Shown in pieces: positions 32,007 through 42,002 of a stretch of 64,000 bases of DNA. The position numbers were made by a program, and so were the translations under genes. Location: the NCBI GenBank assembly GCA_009839485.1, contig VXPQ01000046.1:222913-286912 (forward strand). The letters are read 5' to 3'. Origin of the DNA: Bacteroidetes bacterium SB0662_bin_6 (GTDB taxonomy: Bacteria; Bacteroidota; Rhodothermia; Rhodothermales; VXPQ01). The notes under the pieces are model-generated. The model saw only the letters and a list, made by a program, of their open reading frames with translations, did not search any database and was not told the origin of the DNA. Numbering within the stretch: position 1 is the first letter of the stretch; each line of letters begins with the position of its first letter.

Positions 32007-34043
32007 ATGGGGAAAGCAAAAGCACTCGACGCTTCCGAATACCCGTCCTGTCTAAAGCGATACGGGCAACGTCCGCAGTCCGTTTTCGCCGTGCTGTTCC
32101 TGTGGCATACAATCGTTCTCGCATCCCCCGCATACGGACAGCATCATGAGCAAACCGCCTGCATCCCCGATGCAGGCAAAGAGGTCATAACACATGCAGA
32201 GATTGTCCGGCACGGTTTCTCTCGCCTTTCCGACGTATTGGCGTTTTCCACGCTCTGGTACACTGCCGGTCTGGAGGGCTATCACTGGCAAACCGCTCCG
32301 CCCGGCTTCCCGGACGGTACGGCGCGCTGGAACCTGTATATCGACGACATACCCGTAGCATCCCGCGTATTGGGAAGGAATCGACTCAACACGCTACCCG
32401 TCTCCCTGTACGATGCCGCCTGCATTGAAATCGTATCAGGAATGGATATGCAGGGTCCGGCGTTTCTGCGCACGGGCGTCATCCGCATATATACGAAAAA
32501 TCCGGAGTTCGGGCTGTCAATGGAGGCGGGTGTTGCGGTAGGAAACGAGATCGATGATCCCGGTCCGTTCCGCTACACGCTTCCGGAAACCATCAACATC
32601 GATCGCATCGGACCTGTCCACACAGCCAGCATGTCTGTCGGCAAGAAAACATGGCAGGGCCATGCAAACGGGCGCCTCGACGAACTCCACGTAACGGACG
32701 CTGCACTTCACGATCGGGCACGGCGCCTGTATTACATACCGGGCACACAGACACACATCCGGACCCGTGCGTTGGGGTTCACGGGCGCCTTCGGGCGACA
32801 GTCCCGGAGTCAGCGCATCCTGGCGGGTCTTTCGCACACCGGGGACATGGCGTTTTTTCCGGAAACGGGATTTGAAATCCCTACCATAAGCCGGACGGCT
32901 CTTCTGGGAGCGGCGGGTACACTGCCGCTGTGGAGCGGCGGCGCATTGCGTTATGCGGTTTCGTCAAGCCGCGACGCCCTTGAATTGCGACAGAACCGGG
33001 AAGATATAGACCTGGAATGGACGCAGCGCCAATTCGCGGCGGAAGCAGACGCCCGTGTGCATATGTTGCACATCGGCGGACAGGTGCGAACTATTCACGG
33101 ACAGACATCCGAATACCTGCACGATGCACTCCTCCTGGACCTGCGGCTTTTCGGGGGATTGAATGCACGCATAGGCCGGCACGGACACACACGCCTCATT
33201 CTGGAGTGGATCCAACGTGAAGAACACAACGGGGCCGTGGCCTACGCCTCCATGGAAATCCAGCCCAGGGCGAGGCAGCGTTTTCGGCTCGCCGGATCGT
33301 ACGGAGCCGCTCCCCCCGACGCTCGGAACCTGTGGCTATGGCAGGAACGGGGTTATCAGCTGCCTTACAGTACGTTCAGGGGTAGGGGACACGACCATAA
33401 GCCGTTCCCGCGCCGTGCAACCGCCGACCTGGGATGGATACGTCGGGGTTCGACCGGCATATCCGGCAGCGTATTTATCTTCTACCGGGGTTTCTGGAAC
33501 GACATCCTGCCGGAATACACCATTGCATGGGACGGCGACCACAGCAGCTTCGAGACTGCGGCACGGCTCGTTCAGGGGGCAGGCGGTCATACGGGAGGTG
33601 TATCCGCCACTATGGCTTTCCGCCTCCTGCCCACACTGCACCAGCGTGTTTCCGGCACGTTCGAGACGGTCCGGCGGGACGGTCCGCTCTGGCTTGCCTA
33701 CGGCGAACGCATTCCCCGGTTGCGCATCGTGGCCATCACCACATTAGCGGCGACGGATCGCTTCAGTCTGTCAGCCCTCATGCAATACGCTTCGGCTACG
33801 CATTGGCCCGAATACCGGAATGCCTCGATAGAAGCCGGAGAAGTCTGGCCCTGGCGTCTGCCCGAGCGCTTTCTGGTAGACCTGACCGCTTCGAAACGTA
33901 TGGCCGGAGATCATCTGAATGTCTCGCTGGGTCTCCGAAATCTGCTCAACGACCCGGTGCGCTTTCACCCCGCAGGCGCCGTATTTTATATGGGATTCTA
34001 CTTTTCCATCACAGGGCGCTTCACGTCCACGGCAGGTTTTTAA
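32007..34043 (+). CDS. TonB-dependent receptor-like outer-membrane protein
   Basis: A 678-residue exported protein (signal around residues 24-44, SVFAVLFLWHTIVLASPAYGQ). Residues about 60-155 resemble a plug domain (VITHAEIVRHGFSRLSDVLAF, RWNLYIDDIPVASRVLGRNR, CIEIVSGMDM, VIRIYTKNPEF). A barrel follows, ending YMGFYFSITGRFTSTAGF with C-terminal Phe. It lacks an N-terminal carboxypeptidase-regulatory domain and I see no clear TonB box. It begins 9 bp after the small barrel gene, so three outer-membrane genes form one unit. The substrate is unknown. Confidence 0.7.
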   Translation: MGKAKALDASEYPSCLKRYGQRPQSVFAVLFLWHTIVLASPAYGQHHEQTACIPDAGKEVITHAEIVRHGFSRLSDVLAFSTLWYTAGLEGYHWQTAPPGFPDGTARWNLYIDDIPVASRVLGRNRLNTLPVSLYDAACIEIVSGMDMQGPAFLRTGVIRIYTKNPEFGLSMEAGVAVGNEIDDPGPFRYTLPETINIDRIGPVHTASMSVGKKTWQGHANGRLDELHVTDAALHDRARRLYYIPGTQTHIRTRALGFTGAFGRQSRSQRILAGLSHTGDMAFFPETGFEIPTISRTALLGAAGTLPLWSGGALRYAVSSSRDALELRQNREDIDLEWTQRQFAAEADARVHMLHIGGQVRTIHGQTSEYLHDALLLDLRLFGGLNARIGRHGHTRLILEWIQREEHNGAVAYASMEIQPRARQRFRLAGSYGAAPPDARNLWLWQERGYQLPYSTFRGRGHDHKPFPRRATADLGWIRRGSTGISGSVFIFYRGFWNDILPEYTIAWDGDHSSFETAARLVQGAGGHTGGVSATMAFRLLPTLHQRVSGTFETVRRDGPLWLAYGERIPRLRIVAITTLAATDRFSLSALMQYASATHWPEYRNASIEAGEVWPWRLPERFLVDLTASKRMAGDHLNVSLGLRNLLNDPVRFHPAGAVFYMGFYFSITGRFTSTAGF

Positions 34044-34063
34044 ATCCTTGAAATCATTGCCGC

Positions 34064-34972
34064 ATGACCGCCGCCAGACGCATTCGAGCATTTCTGGAAC
34101 TGGCCCGGCCGGCTAACGTCATCACGGCGTTTGCCGATATCCTTGCCGGTTTCGCTGCCGCCGGCGCCATGACGGGCCTGTTGTTCGGTCAGGGCAATGC
34201 ACCGGTCGAAGAACTCGTACTTCTTCTGCTTGCCACGGCGGGGCTGTATGCCGGCGGCGTGGTCTTCAACGATGTGTTCGATGCAGACCTGGACGCCAGG
34301 GAGCGCCCGGAACGCCCCATTCCCAGCGGTCGCGCCACGCGGGCGCAAGCCGCCGTCTTTGGAAGCGTTCTGCTTGTGGGGGGGATTGCGGCAGCAGCCT
34401 GTGTCAGCCTCTCATCTTTCTTCATCGCCGCAGCGGTGGCCTGCTGTGCCCTCGGCTATGACGCAGCCGCTAAACATCACGCTATAGCAGGACCGATCAG
34501 TATGGGATTGTGCCGCGGCGGAAATCTGCTGTTGGGCGCCAGCGCGGTGTCGGGCATGCCGGCGACCCTGTGGTTTCTTGCGCTCGTGCCTGTCGCGTAT
34601 GTGGGAGCCATCGTCGTAATCAGCCGGGGCGAGGTGCATGGGAGCCGCAAGCGCCCCATCCTGTTCGCTATGCTCGTCACAGGCGTGGTATGTGCAGCGC
34701 TGCTTTCCCTCGGCTTCCGGCCGGACTACCGGATACTGGATGCGCTGCCTTTTCTTCTCTTCTTCGCCTTCCTGGTATTCCCCTCGTTCCGGCGCGCCGC
34801 CGCCGATCCCTCCCCGGCCCACATACGCCGGGCCGTCAAAGCGGGCGTGCTCGCACTGGTAGCTCTTGACGCAACGCTTGCCGCAGGATTCGGCACCTGG
34901 ATCGCAGGTCTTATCGTGCTTGCGCTGTTGCCGCTCTCTATCCTCGTCGCACGGAGGTTTGCGGTGACGTGA
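34064..34972 (+). CDS. UbiA-family prenyltransferase (EboC-like)
   Basis: This 302-residue polytopic membrane protein transfers a prenyl chain to an acceptor. The first Asp-rich motif NDVFDADLDARERPERPIPSG (residues about 69-89) is the NDxxDxxxD signature. The second, usually DxxxD, is replaced by YDAAAKHH (about 132-139), as in divergent UbiA members. About eight hydrophobic segments span the chain. ERPERPIPSGR is typical of the EboC branch, but no other ebo genes are present. It follows the receptor-like gene by 20 bp. The acceptor is unknown. Confidence 0.82.
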   Translation: MTAARRIRAFLELARPANVITAFADILAGFAAAGAMTGLLFGQGNAPVEELVLLLLATAGLYAGGVVFNDVFDADLDARERPERPIPSGRATRAQAAVFGSVLLVGGIAAAACVSLSSFFIAAAVACCALGYDAAAKHHAIAGPISMGLCRGGNLLLGASAVSGMPATLWFLALVPVAYVGAIVVISRGEVHGSRKRPILFAMLVTGVVCAALLSLGFRPDYRILDALPFLLFFAFLVFPSFRRAAADPSPAHIRRAVKAGVLALVALDATLAAGFGTWIAGLIVLALLPLSILVARRFAVT

Positions 34973-35003
34973 TAATCCCGCAGAACGAATCGTCGGGCGC
35001 CCG

Positions 35004-35855
35004 CTACCTCAACACCAGCCTCAACGCAAAAACCGCCACCCCGCCCTGCATGACGCCGAAGGCCACCGCGGCGCGGAAGTCGTGCGTTTCGATGCGTGGC
35101 GTCAGCGCTTCATCGCGGGTTCGCTCATACTCGTCCGCCAGATCGTCTGCCTTGAACTTGTAATGCACCGCAAAAGCGCCCGCGGCAAGTGCTGTTCCCA
35201 GCGCCGCGTAATCGATCCACGCACGATGCGGACGAGGCGGATTCAGGTTCATCTGTGTCGCGGTATCCAGTTCGCTGATCGGCTCCAGATGCACCACATG
35301 GCGGTTCCATACGGCTTTTCCCGGCTGTATGCTCTGGGAGATATATCCGATTCGCCGCACCAGAATACTTCCTTCCAGCGGATCCTCCGACCGGTACAAT
35401 AACGGCGTCACACCGATAGAACGGCCCTGGTCAAGGTGCTGAATGAGCACATCGGCCCCGAACGGCTCCGATTCGATCCGGTAATGGTACGGAAAGCGCA
35501 TGACCACGCGAGCCGTATCACCCGGGGCTACATCCAGCGGCCGGGCAATCGGAGCGATCGACCAGGCATCCGGGTTCGGTGCCGTAAGGCGAATGGAACG
35601 ACTGGCGGCCGGCACAGCCAGCAGCATGGCCGATGCGCCCCCCACGAGCAGGCTGTCCGCAAAAACCAGCGCCTCAGGAAAGTTGGTGTCGATATGCACG
35701 TAGGCCGGACCATCCCTGCGATCTTCCCCCTGTGCCCGCGCCGGCGCATGGGTAACCACCGTAACCATCAAGGCGCCCCAAAGCACCCGATGGACATGCA
35801 GCAGCCATCCCGTATACCACCCCCTGCCCGCTTTACTCACCTTCTTCCGTTTCAT
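35004..35855 (-). CDS. Exported protein with PEGA-like domain and C-terminal membrane segment
   Basis: A 283-residue protein. A signal or anchor segment (about 20-42, VLWGALMVTVVTHAPARAQ) is followed by YVHIDTNFPEALVFADSLLVG, a PEGA-like beta module, and a second similar unit around YRIESEPFGADVLIQHLDQGRSIGVTPLLYRS. Near the C-terminus are ALGTALAAGAFAVHYKFKADD and a final hydrophobic stretch AAVAFGVMQGGVAVFALRLVLR. PEGA-type modules are carried by surface or S-layer-like proteins. ATG 35855 has GGGGG four bases upstream and overlaps the upstream propeller gene by 23 bp, so it is coupled. Function unknown. Confidence 0.6.
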   Translation of the reverse strand: MKRKKVSKAGRGWYTGWLLHVHRVLWGALMVTVVTHAPARAQGEDRRDGPAYVHIDTNFPEALVFADSLLVGGASAMLLAVPAASRSIRLTAPNPDAWSIAPIARPLDVAPGDTARVVMRFPYHYRIESEPFGADVLIQHLDQGRSIGVTPLLYRSEDPLEGSILVRRIGYISQSIQPGKAVWNRHVVHLEPISELDTATQMNLNPPRPHRAWIDYAALGTALAAGAFAVHYKFKADDLADEYERTRDEALTPRIETHDFRAAVAFGVMQGGVAVFALRLVLR

Positions 35856-37092
35856 CGTCCCCCGGATCCGGTTCGTACACATACACATAACGAGGCTCTG
35901 CCAACACAATCAGCCGCGACTCCTTGAGCGCAAAAGCGGACTTTATGCGCCCATCCAGCTCCGTACTCCATATCAGGCGGCCGTCGTTCCGGTCGAAACC
36001 CATCAAAAGCGCTCCCATGGTACCCACGTAAACGGTTTCGGCGGTAATGACCGGCGGAGCCGAAATCGCAGCGGAAGCATCCGTTTCCCAGTTGAGCGAC
36101 CCATCGGCTATATGCAGGGAACGGACGATTCCGTCGGATGCGCCGAACACCACGTCACGCTCTCCTACCGCAGGCGCCGTAAGATACTTCTGGGGGGGAG
36201 CGAAACTGCCTCGCCGCGACGGCAAGCCGCCCGTGCCGGCGATATACTCGCCTTCCTCTCCATTCGTCAGGTCGTATGCCCAGCGCAAAACGCCGCTGCG
36301 CGCATCAAGCGCCCGTATGCCGCCCCGTGTCGTTGCAACAAACACGACATCTTCCGTGGCGGCCAGAGAAACCTGCACAGGGGCGCCTGCATCCGCCGAC
36401 CAGGCAAGCGATCCGTCCGACGGATTCAGTGCAGTCACCCGCCCGTGATCATTCGCTACGATCACGATATCGTCAATCAATACGGGAGTCGAGTAGATAC
36501 CCGCCCGTTCGTCCAGTTGCACCGACCATGCCTCTTCCCCGTCCTGTAATCGCCAGGCACGGACATACCCCTCCACATCCCCGCCAAGCACAAAATCACC
36601 CCACACCACAAGTCCTGAACTGACAGGGATATTGCCGGCCCGCCACAACCGTTCTCCGGTCAACAAATCACTGGCGCGCACCGCCCTGCCCCCCCAGGCT
36701 ACGGGCACGACCAGCAGATCGTCCGCATGGGCCGGCGTGCCTTCGATCGCATCCCCGAACGCATCGCGTGCGACCCGCTTGCCCGATTCCAGATCAATGG
36801 CATGTACTTCCCCTTTGCGAGTGGCCACAAGAATCGCATCCCCCAGCACAAGCGGGGAAACAAGCCCGAAACCTGCCTGGGCATTGAATCTCCAGTACTG
36901 TCGCAAAGGAGGATTGACTTGATCAGGCACGGTATTGGACCGGAGGACGTCCCTCCCTTCGACGGGCCATACGGGGTCCATGATATGTTGCGGGTCTATA
37001 CGAAGGGTCGAGCACCCCGACACAACCCCGACTGCCGCGGCAAGAAGCGCAATACACCCGGAAACCCGACTGCTTCGAAAAGTCCTCGCCAT
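35833..37092 (-). CDS. PQQ-like beta-propeller lipoprotein (BamB-like)
   Basis: The 419-residue lipoprotein has CIALLAAAVGVVSGC as signal and lipobox. The mature part is a repeat propeller with units such as VHAIDLESGKRVARDAFG, VRAWRLQDGEEAWSVQLDE, VTALNPSDGSLAWSADAG, IRALDARSGVLRWAYDL, VRSLHIADGSLNWETD and LMGFDRNDGRLIWSTEL, the AxDxxTGxxxW pattern of PQQ/BamB repeats. BamB supports outer-membrane protein insertion; here the neighbour is a barrel-containing fusion, so a similar envelope assembly role is possible. ATG 37092 is chosen for the signal peptide. It follows that fusion gene by 17 bp. Confidence 0.8.
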   Translation of the reverse strand: MARTFRSSRVSGCIALLAAAVGVVSGCSTLRIDPQHIMDPVWPVEGRDVLRSNTVPDQVNPPLRQYWRFNAQAGFGLVSPLVLGDAILVATRKGEVHAIDLESGKRVARDAFGDAIEGTPAHADDLLVVPVAWGGRAVRASDLLTGERLWRAGNIPVSSGLVVWGDFVLGGDVEGYVRAWRLQDGEEAWSVQLDERAGIYSTPVLIDDIVIVANDHGRVTALNPSDGSLAWSADAGAPVQVSLAATEDVVFVATTRGGIRALDARSGVLRWAYDLTNGEEGEYIAGTGGLPSRRGSFAPPQKYLTAPAVGERDVVFGASDGIVRSLHIADGSLNWETDASAAISAPPVITAETVYVGTMGALLMGFDRNDGRLIWSTELDGRIKSAFALKESRLIVLAEPRYVYVYEPDPGDDETEEGE

Positions 37093-37109
37093 CGACAGAT
37101 TCCCCGTTC

Positions 37110-40100
37110 CTAAAAATCCCAACCGAAGAAGAACTGCTTGAAGAAACGCTCCCGGTGCCGAAAACCGTCCCGGTACCGGTATCCCACATCGTAGCGCAGC
37201 ACCAGCCCGCCGAAAAGATTCAATCGCAGACCCCCTCCAATCGCCCCTACCGTTTCGCCGATGTTCAGTTGCCTCCGGAGCGCGTTCGACAAGCGCGGCT
37301 CATAATAGGAGGCATTCCATGCATGAGCGGCGTCGAAGAAAAAAGCGCCCCGCAGGTTGGCGACGCCGAGCGGCGCCAGCACCGGCAAGCTCAGCCACGG
37401 AGCAAGCAGGATAGGAAAGCGCAGTTCGTGGGATGTGAACCACATTTTTTGCCCGCGCACGCTGAAAAGGGGAAATCCGCGCAAGTCCCAACTACCGCCC
37501 ATAAAAAACAAACGGGCCTCCTTCCCCTTGTTCATCCTGCCCAGACCGCGCGAGGCGAACGTAATGTGGCGGTGCAGCCGCCAGTAGTTGCGGACATCCG
37601 CCGCAAACGTGAGATAGCTTACGTTGGAATAGAGCACATCGGTGGTCCAGGCAGTCAGCACGCTGCCCCGGTATCCTTCTATCGGACCGTTCATGCCCCA
37701 GAGCACATTATCATGCACGAGCGACACGGAATTCGACACAAGCAGCGCCTGCCTGTCCACCTGCGCCCAGGGAATATACTTGTCGTCCCAGCTCAGGGAG
37801 GTCCCCGCCTCGATTCGCCGGAACATGGAAATCGGATAACTGATAAGCCCGTATCCCCCGTAAATGGTCTCCCATAGCGTGGGAAATGTGCGCGCCGCGT
37901 CCGGATCTGTGATATCGTAACGCAATCCCGCAAAACGGTAGAGACCATACGCAGTGTTGGTCCGGCGGTGTAACTGCTGGCGGGAAATCGCCACATTCAG
38001 GCTGCGCAAAAAATCGCTGGTGCCGCGTGAATTGTTAAAGACGGTAAAGAACCACTTATCGTCGCCCATCAGGTCGGAAAACGCCAGCGCCGCACCACCC
38101 TGGGTGCCCCAGACAGGATTCTGGCTTACAATGGTCTGCGCCAGATCGAGCGTGAACTGTTTTTTGTACCGGACAGACTCCTCGCGGTCCTGGGCATCGA
38201 TGCGGGCGAATGTCCATGGCTCTTCCGCTTTTGTCGGATCGACGATTTCTTCGCTCCGAGGATGCGTCCATAGCGAATCTGCGGCAGGCAGGCTGCGGAT
38301 GGAAAAACGCATATGCTCGAATCCGGTAAAAAGAAGATTGCCTTCCTCGGTCCACACCGGATCAAATGCGGAAGTGGTCAGATTCGTGAGCCGGCGAAGA
38401 CGGCGCCCGGCAGATACGCCTCCGGGCGCATGGCCGGATTCGGTAAGAAGAACCGTCGCGCCTGCCCCGGAAGAAGCCATCTCGGGAGAAGCGTCCACAG
38501 GCGCTTCGGCTGTCCAGATGTTCTGCGCACCGTACCGCCCGTCTGCGCCCCGGACGGCGCTCGTAAACACAAGTTGTCTGCCATCCGGGCTCCAGCGCGG
38601 GGAATGATCCAGCCGTTCACCGAACGTCACGTACCCGATCGTACCTTCGTCGAGGTCGTAGGCAAAAATATTATAGGCGTCGTGTTTGCCCATCGTCGTA
38701 CGATCCGATGAAAATGCGATCCGGCGGCCGTCAGGACTCCAGGCCGGATCGAGGTCATCGTAGCTGTCATTCGTCAGCCGGTGCAATTGGCCCGCAGGAA
38801 TGTCATAGACGAACAGGTCGCTGAAACCGCTCCCTGTGATGGAAGAAAACACGAGGCGTTCCCCATCGGGGCTCCATGCCGGGGAATACACGGCCACCAG
38901 GCCATCGAAACCATACGTGGCAAGCAGGACGTCCCCAACCAGATCGTACACATGAATGACATCCGCTTCCCCGCTTTTCGCAACGAAAGCGAGTTTCCCG
39001 TCCCCGGAAATCCCCATCCGGCTTTCAAATACATGCAGCGACTCGAAATTGTCCGTCCGTTCGCCCCGGATAAGTATTTCAGGCTTTCCAAGCGGACGAA
39101 ACAGCGAATCCACCTCCACCTGGTACACATTGCTGTATCCCGTCAGGTTACCCACGAAATACACCTTGCGCGAACCGTCCGCAAAACGATAAAACGTCGG
39201 CTTGGCGTTGAATCCCTCGGTGGCCACCCCTCTCGCCTTGATAGACGCAAGCTCGAGATCGTCTATTTCCTGGAAATACCGCTCCCGGAGCCATTCCTGC
39301 CACTTCCGGTCTATTTCCTGGAAATCCTCCAGAAACGTGACCTCCATCACATGACGGAAATCACGATCCTTCCAGAAATTCTCTATGAGCCGAAGCAGTT
39401 TCTCCTCGCCCCATGTTTCAGCCAGGAAGCGGCACAGCGCCTCCCCCTGTTTGTACATGAGAAAGGTGCCGTTGATACGATAGATGCTCGACAGGGGAAC
39501 GAGGTAATTGGAATACACTGCGTCCCGCATGATCATCTCGTGCGATTCATCGGGAGAACCGGACCAGTATTCCGCAAGGCCCTCGGTAAACCAGAGAGGA
39601 AGGAAGCGCTCCGGTGGAACGCGGTGATCCCGAATGACGCGGAGCACCTTTGCATAGGTGAACACATGCACGAGTTCGTGCCGAATGACCCGGCGGAACT
39701 GGTGCACATTTCCATTGGCCGGGATCACGACGCGGCCTTTCAGAAACTCGAAAAATCCTCCTACCCCGTCAGGAATGAAGCCCGGAGTAATGTTCGTCTG
39801 TTTGAAATGCAGATTCGACGAATAAAAAATCAGCGGCGGGCGATGCGTGAGCGAAAAATTGAACCGATTCTGTAATTCCTCATACGCTTCCTCGGCAAAA
39901 GCGGCGCCGTACTCGGCCAACTCCTGCATTTCCGAGTAATGGTAAATGTCGAAATGCTCCGTTTCGAGGACATGCCAGTCGAAATTCTCGTATTGGATCT
40001 TGTTGCGCCCGAAATGGGATGTGTACTGCCCCGTGGCAGGAAGGACAACCGCGCAGCAGAGCGCAGCAAGCGCAAAATGTCGCAGTCGAAGGCAGAGCAT
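37110..40100 (-). CDS. Gluzincin-like peptidase / TolB propeller / Omp85-like barrel fusion
   Basis: This 996-residue exported protein has three parts. After the signal peptide (to about residue 25) comes a metallopeptidase-like domain with HELVH at 141-145 and WFTEGLAEYW (170-179), giving the HExxH plus downstream Glu of gluzincins. Residues about 290-640 form a TolB-type propeller with repeated WSPDGERLVFSS, WSPDGRRIAFSSDR and WSPDGRQLVFTS. From about 660 a beta-barrel resembles the BamA/Omp85 C-terminus, with SWDLRGFPLFSVRGQKMW, GAFFFDAAHAW and a final FFFGWDF. It is probably outer-membrane located with the first two domains in the periplasm or on the surface. It precedes the BamB-like gene, which supports envelope assembly or quality control. 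Confidence 0.78.
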   Translation of the reverse strand: MLCLRLRHFALAALCCAVVLPATGQYTSHFGRNKIQYENFDWHVLETEHFDIYHYSEMQELAEYGAAFAEEAYEELQNRFNFSLTHRPPLIFYSSNLHFKQTNITPGFIPDGVGGFFEFLKGRVVIPANGNVHQFRRVIRHELVHVFTYAKVLRVIRDHRVPPERFLPLWFTEGLAEYWSGSPDESHEMIMRDAVYSNYLVPLSSIYRINGTFLMYKQGEALCRFLAETWGEEKLLRLIENFWKDRDFRHVMEVTFLEDFQEIDRKWQEWLRERYFQEIDDLELASIKARGVATEGFNAKPTFYRFADGSRKVYFVGNLTGYSNVYQVEVDSLFRPLGKPEILIRGERTDNFESLHVFESRMGISGDGKLAFVAKSGEADVIHVYDLVGDVLLATYGFDGLVAVYSPAWSPDGERLVFSSITGSGFSDLFVYDIPAGQLHRLTNDSYDDLDPAWSPDGRRIAFSSDRTTMGKHDAYNIFAYDLDEGTIGYVTFGERLDHSPRWSPDGRQLVFTSAVRGADGRYGAQNIWTAEAPVDASPEMASSGAGATVLLTESGHAPGGVSAGRRLRRLTNLTTSAFDPVWTEEGNLLFTGFEHMRFSIRSLPAADSLWTHPRSEEIVDPTKAEEPWTFARIDAQDREESVRYKKQFTLDLAQTIVSQNPVWGTQGGAALAFSDLMGDDKWFFTVFNNSRGTSDFLRSLNVAISRQQLHRRTNTAYGLYRFAGLRYDITDPDAARTFPTLWETIYGGYGLISYPISMFRRIEAGTSLSWDDKYIPWAQVDRQALLVSNSVSLVHDNVLWGMNGPIEGYRGSVLTAWTTDVLYSNVSYLTFAADVRNYWRLHRHITFASRGLGRMNKGKEARLFFMGGSWDLRGFPLFSVRGQKMWFTSHELRFPILLAPWLSLPVLAPLGVANLRGAFFFDAAHAWNASYYEPRLSNALRRQLNIGETVGAIGGGLRLNLFGGLVLRYDVGYRYRDGFRHRERFFKQFFFGWDF

Positions 40101-40232
40101 GAATCGAAGCGACCGGCAGGAGAGGAAAGCCGGAGCGCAATGCGGTCCGGGTACAAGCGTAACACAAAAAAGTAACGCAAGCGTTCCCGGTTTACCGCAA
40201 AAGATGGAGGGAAACCCGTTCCCTTCGTCCGA

Positions 40233-42002
40233 TCACGCCTCGAGCATGCTCGCCACGTCGCAATCGTGTTCACGAAGCCAGTTCTCGAGAAGGGATGTGA
40301 CTTCATGAGCATCCCGGGCCTGTAGAGCGCGATCAGCCAGCCCCCGGGCCTCTTCCATCCGGATGGACCGGAGCACGCGCTTCACCTCCGGCAGGTAGAT
40401 GGGAGAAGCCGACAACTCGTCGATCTCCAGCCCCAGCAGAATCGGTGTGGCTACCGCACGGGCAGCCAGTTCCCCACACACGCTGACCCCGATGCCGCAG
40501 GCATGCGCCTCCTCGACGGTTTGCCGGATGAGTTGCAAAATGGCCGGATCCAGTTCCTGGAATTTTTCGGCCACCAGATCGTTGCCACGATCCACGGCAA
40601 GGGTATACTGTGTAAGATCGTTGGTCCCAATCGAGAAAAAATCGACTTCTCTGGCGAACCGGGCAGCCTTGATCGCTACCGAGGGCACCTCGACCATGAT
40701 ACCGATCGGAATATCGGCGTCGCACTCCACGCCTTCTCCCGCCAATTCCTCATATACCGTGCCGAGGTGCTCCTTGAAAGCATATACTTCGTTCAGTTCG
40801 GTCACCATCGGCAGGAGGATACGAAGCGGCCCGAAATGGCTCGCGCGTACGATGGCCCGCAACTGCGGATGCAGCATATCCGGTTTATCGAGCAGCACGC
40901 GCACACCCCGCCATCCCAGGAACGGATTATGCTCGCGGTGTCCGAGCGGGAGCATTTTATCTCCCCCGAAATCGAGCAGGCGCAACGTGGTGGGATGGGG
41001 CGCAACCGATTCGACGATGCGGCGATATGCTTTGAACTGCTCCTCTTCGGACAGGGACACGCGCTTCCGCATCAGAAAAAGCACTTCCGTGCGGAAGAGG
41101 CCCACGCCTTGCGCACCATACTCCTCGACGAGCTCCAGTTCCTCCATGAACTCGAGGTTGGCCACCAGTCGCACATTGTGTCCGTCGAGGGTTTGCGCGG
41201 GCAATGAAACGATCTTCTTCTGTTCTTCCTGTAATTGGCGGTAGCGCTTCTGGCGATCCCGATAGCATGCCAGCGTGTCTTCCGTCGGATTGATGACGAT
41301 GCGGCCTGTCAGCCCGTCAAGCACCAGCATGTCTCCGGAAGTGACCTGTTCCGTCACGCCATGGGTACCGACGATAGCCGGAAGCCCGAGGGCGCGCGCC
41401 ATGAGCGAAACATGCGAAGTCGCTCCTCCATAATCCAATGCCGTGCCAAGAATCGCCCGCTGACTGAACAGTACTATGTCCGCTGCCGTCAGGCTCTCGG
41501 CTACTACGATCGATTCGGTCTCGATTGCGGAAAGGATTTTGCCCCGGCGCAGGTGTCGTACGACCCGGTCCTGCAGGTCGAGCATGTCGTTGGCGCGCTC
41601 GCGAATGTATTCGCTTTCCCCGGCCTCGAGCAACTGCCGGTGATGGCTCAGCACTACATGCGCCGCGTAATCCGCGCTCATCCGGTCCCCGCGGATATGT
41701 TCGACAACGGCTTCGTAAAAGGCTATGTCACGCAACATGAGCGCCTGCGCTACGAAAATATCCGCACTGCTTTCTCCAAGTTTTTCGCGCGCCACTGCCG
41801 CAATCTTCCGAAGATCCCGCTCGGACCTCGACACAGCCTGTTCGAAGCGGGCAAGTTCTTCCTTCAGGTTTTCGGGAGCGATATGCCGCTCCTCCACCTC
41901 GAACGCCGCACGCGCATAAAGATACGCCGGGCCGATTGCGATGCCCGGAGCCACGCCGATTCCTTCTACAACTCGCTCGGTCATTGTACCGACAAGGTTC
42001 AC
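40233..42002 (-). CDS. ptsI: Phosphoenolpyruvate-protein phosphotransferase (enzyme I)
   Basis: The 589-residue cytosolic EI autophosphorylates from PEP and passes phosphate to HPr. It starts RVVEGIGVAPGIAIGPAYLY. The active-site His is in GGATSHVSLMARALGLPAIVG; the PEP-binding barrel has LFRTEVLFLMR, RLLDFGGDKMLP, EVPSVAIKAARFAREVDFFSIGTNDLTQYTLAVDRGN and the catalytic Cys in VCGELAARA. GTG 42002 overlaps the ptsH stop (GTGA) and has GGAGAGG four bases upstream; ATG 41984 is an alternative. No sugar-specific EII gene is in the window, so the pair may serve a regulatory phosphorelay. Confidence 0.96.
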   Translation of the reverse strand: MNLVGTMTERVVEGIGVAPGIAIGPAYLYARAAFEVEERHIAPENLKEELARFEQAVSRSERDLRKIAAVAREKLGESSADIFVAQALMLRDIAFYEAVVEHIRGDRMSADYAAHVVLSHHRQLLEAGESEYIRERANDMLDLQDRVVRHLRRGKILSAIETESIVVAESLTAADIVLFSQRAILGTALDYGGATSHVSLMARALGLPAIVGTHGVTEQVTSGDMLVLDGLTGRIVINPTEDTLACYRDRQKRYRQLQEEQKKIVSLPAQTLDGHNVRLVANLEFMEELELVEEYGAQGVGLFRTEVLFLMRKRVSLSEEEQFKAYRRIVESVAPHPTTLRLLDFGGDKMLPLGHREHNPFLGWRGVRVLLDKPDMLHPQLRAIVRASHFGPLRILLPMVTELNEVYAFKEHLGTVYEELAGEGVECDADIPIGIMVEVPSVAIKAARFAREVDFFSIGTNDLTQYTLAVDRGNDLVAEKFQELDPAILQLIRQTVEEAHACGIGVSVCGELAARAVATPILLGLEIDELSASPIYLPEVKRVLRSIRMEEARGLADRALQARDAHEVTSLLENWLREHDCDVASMLEA

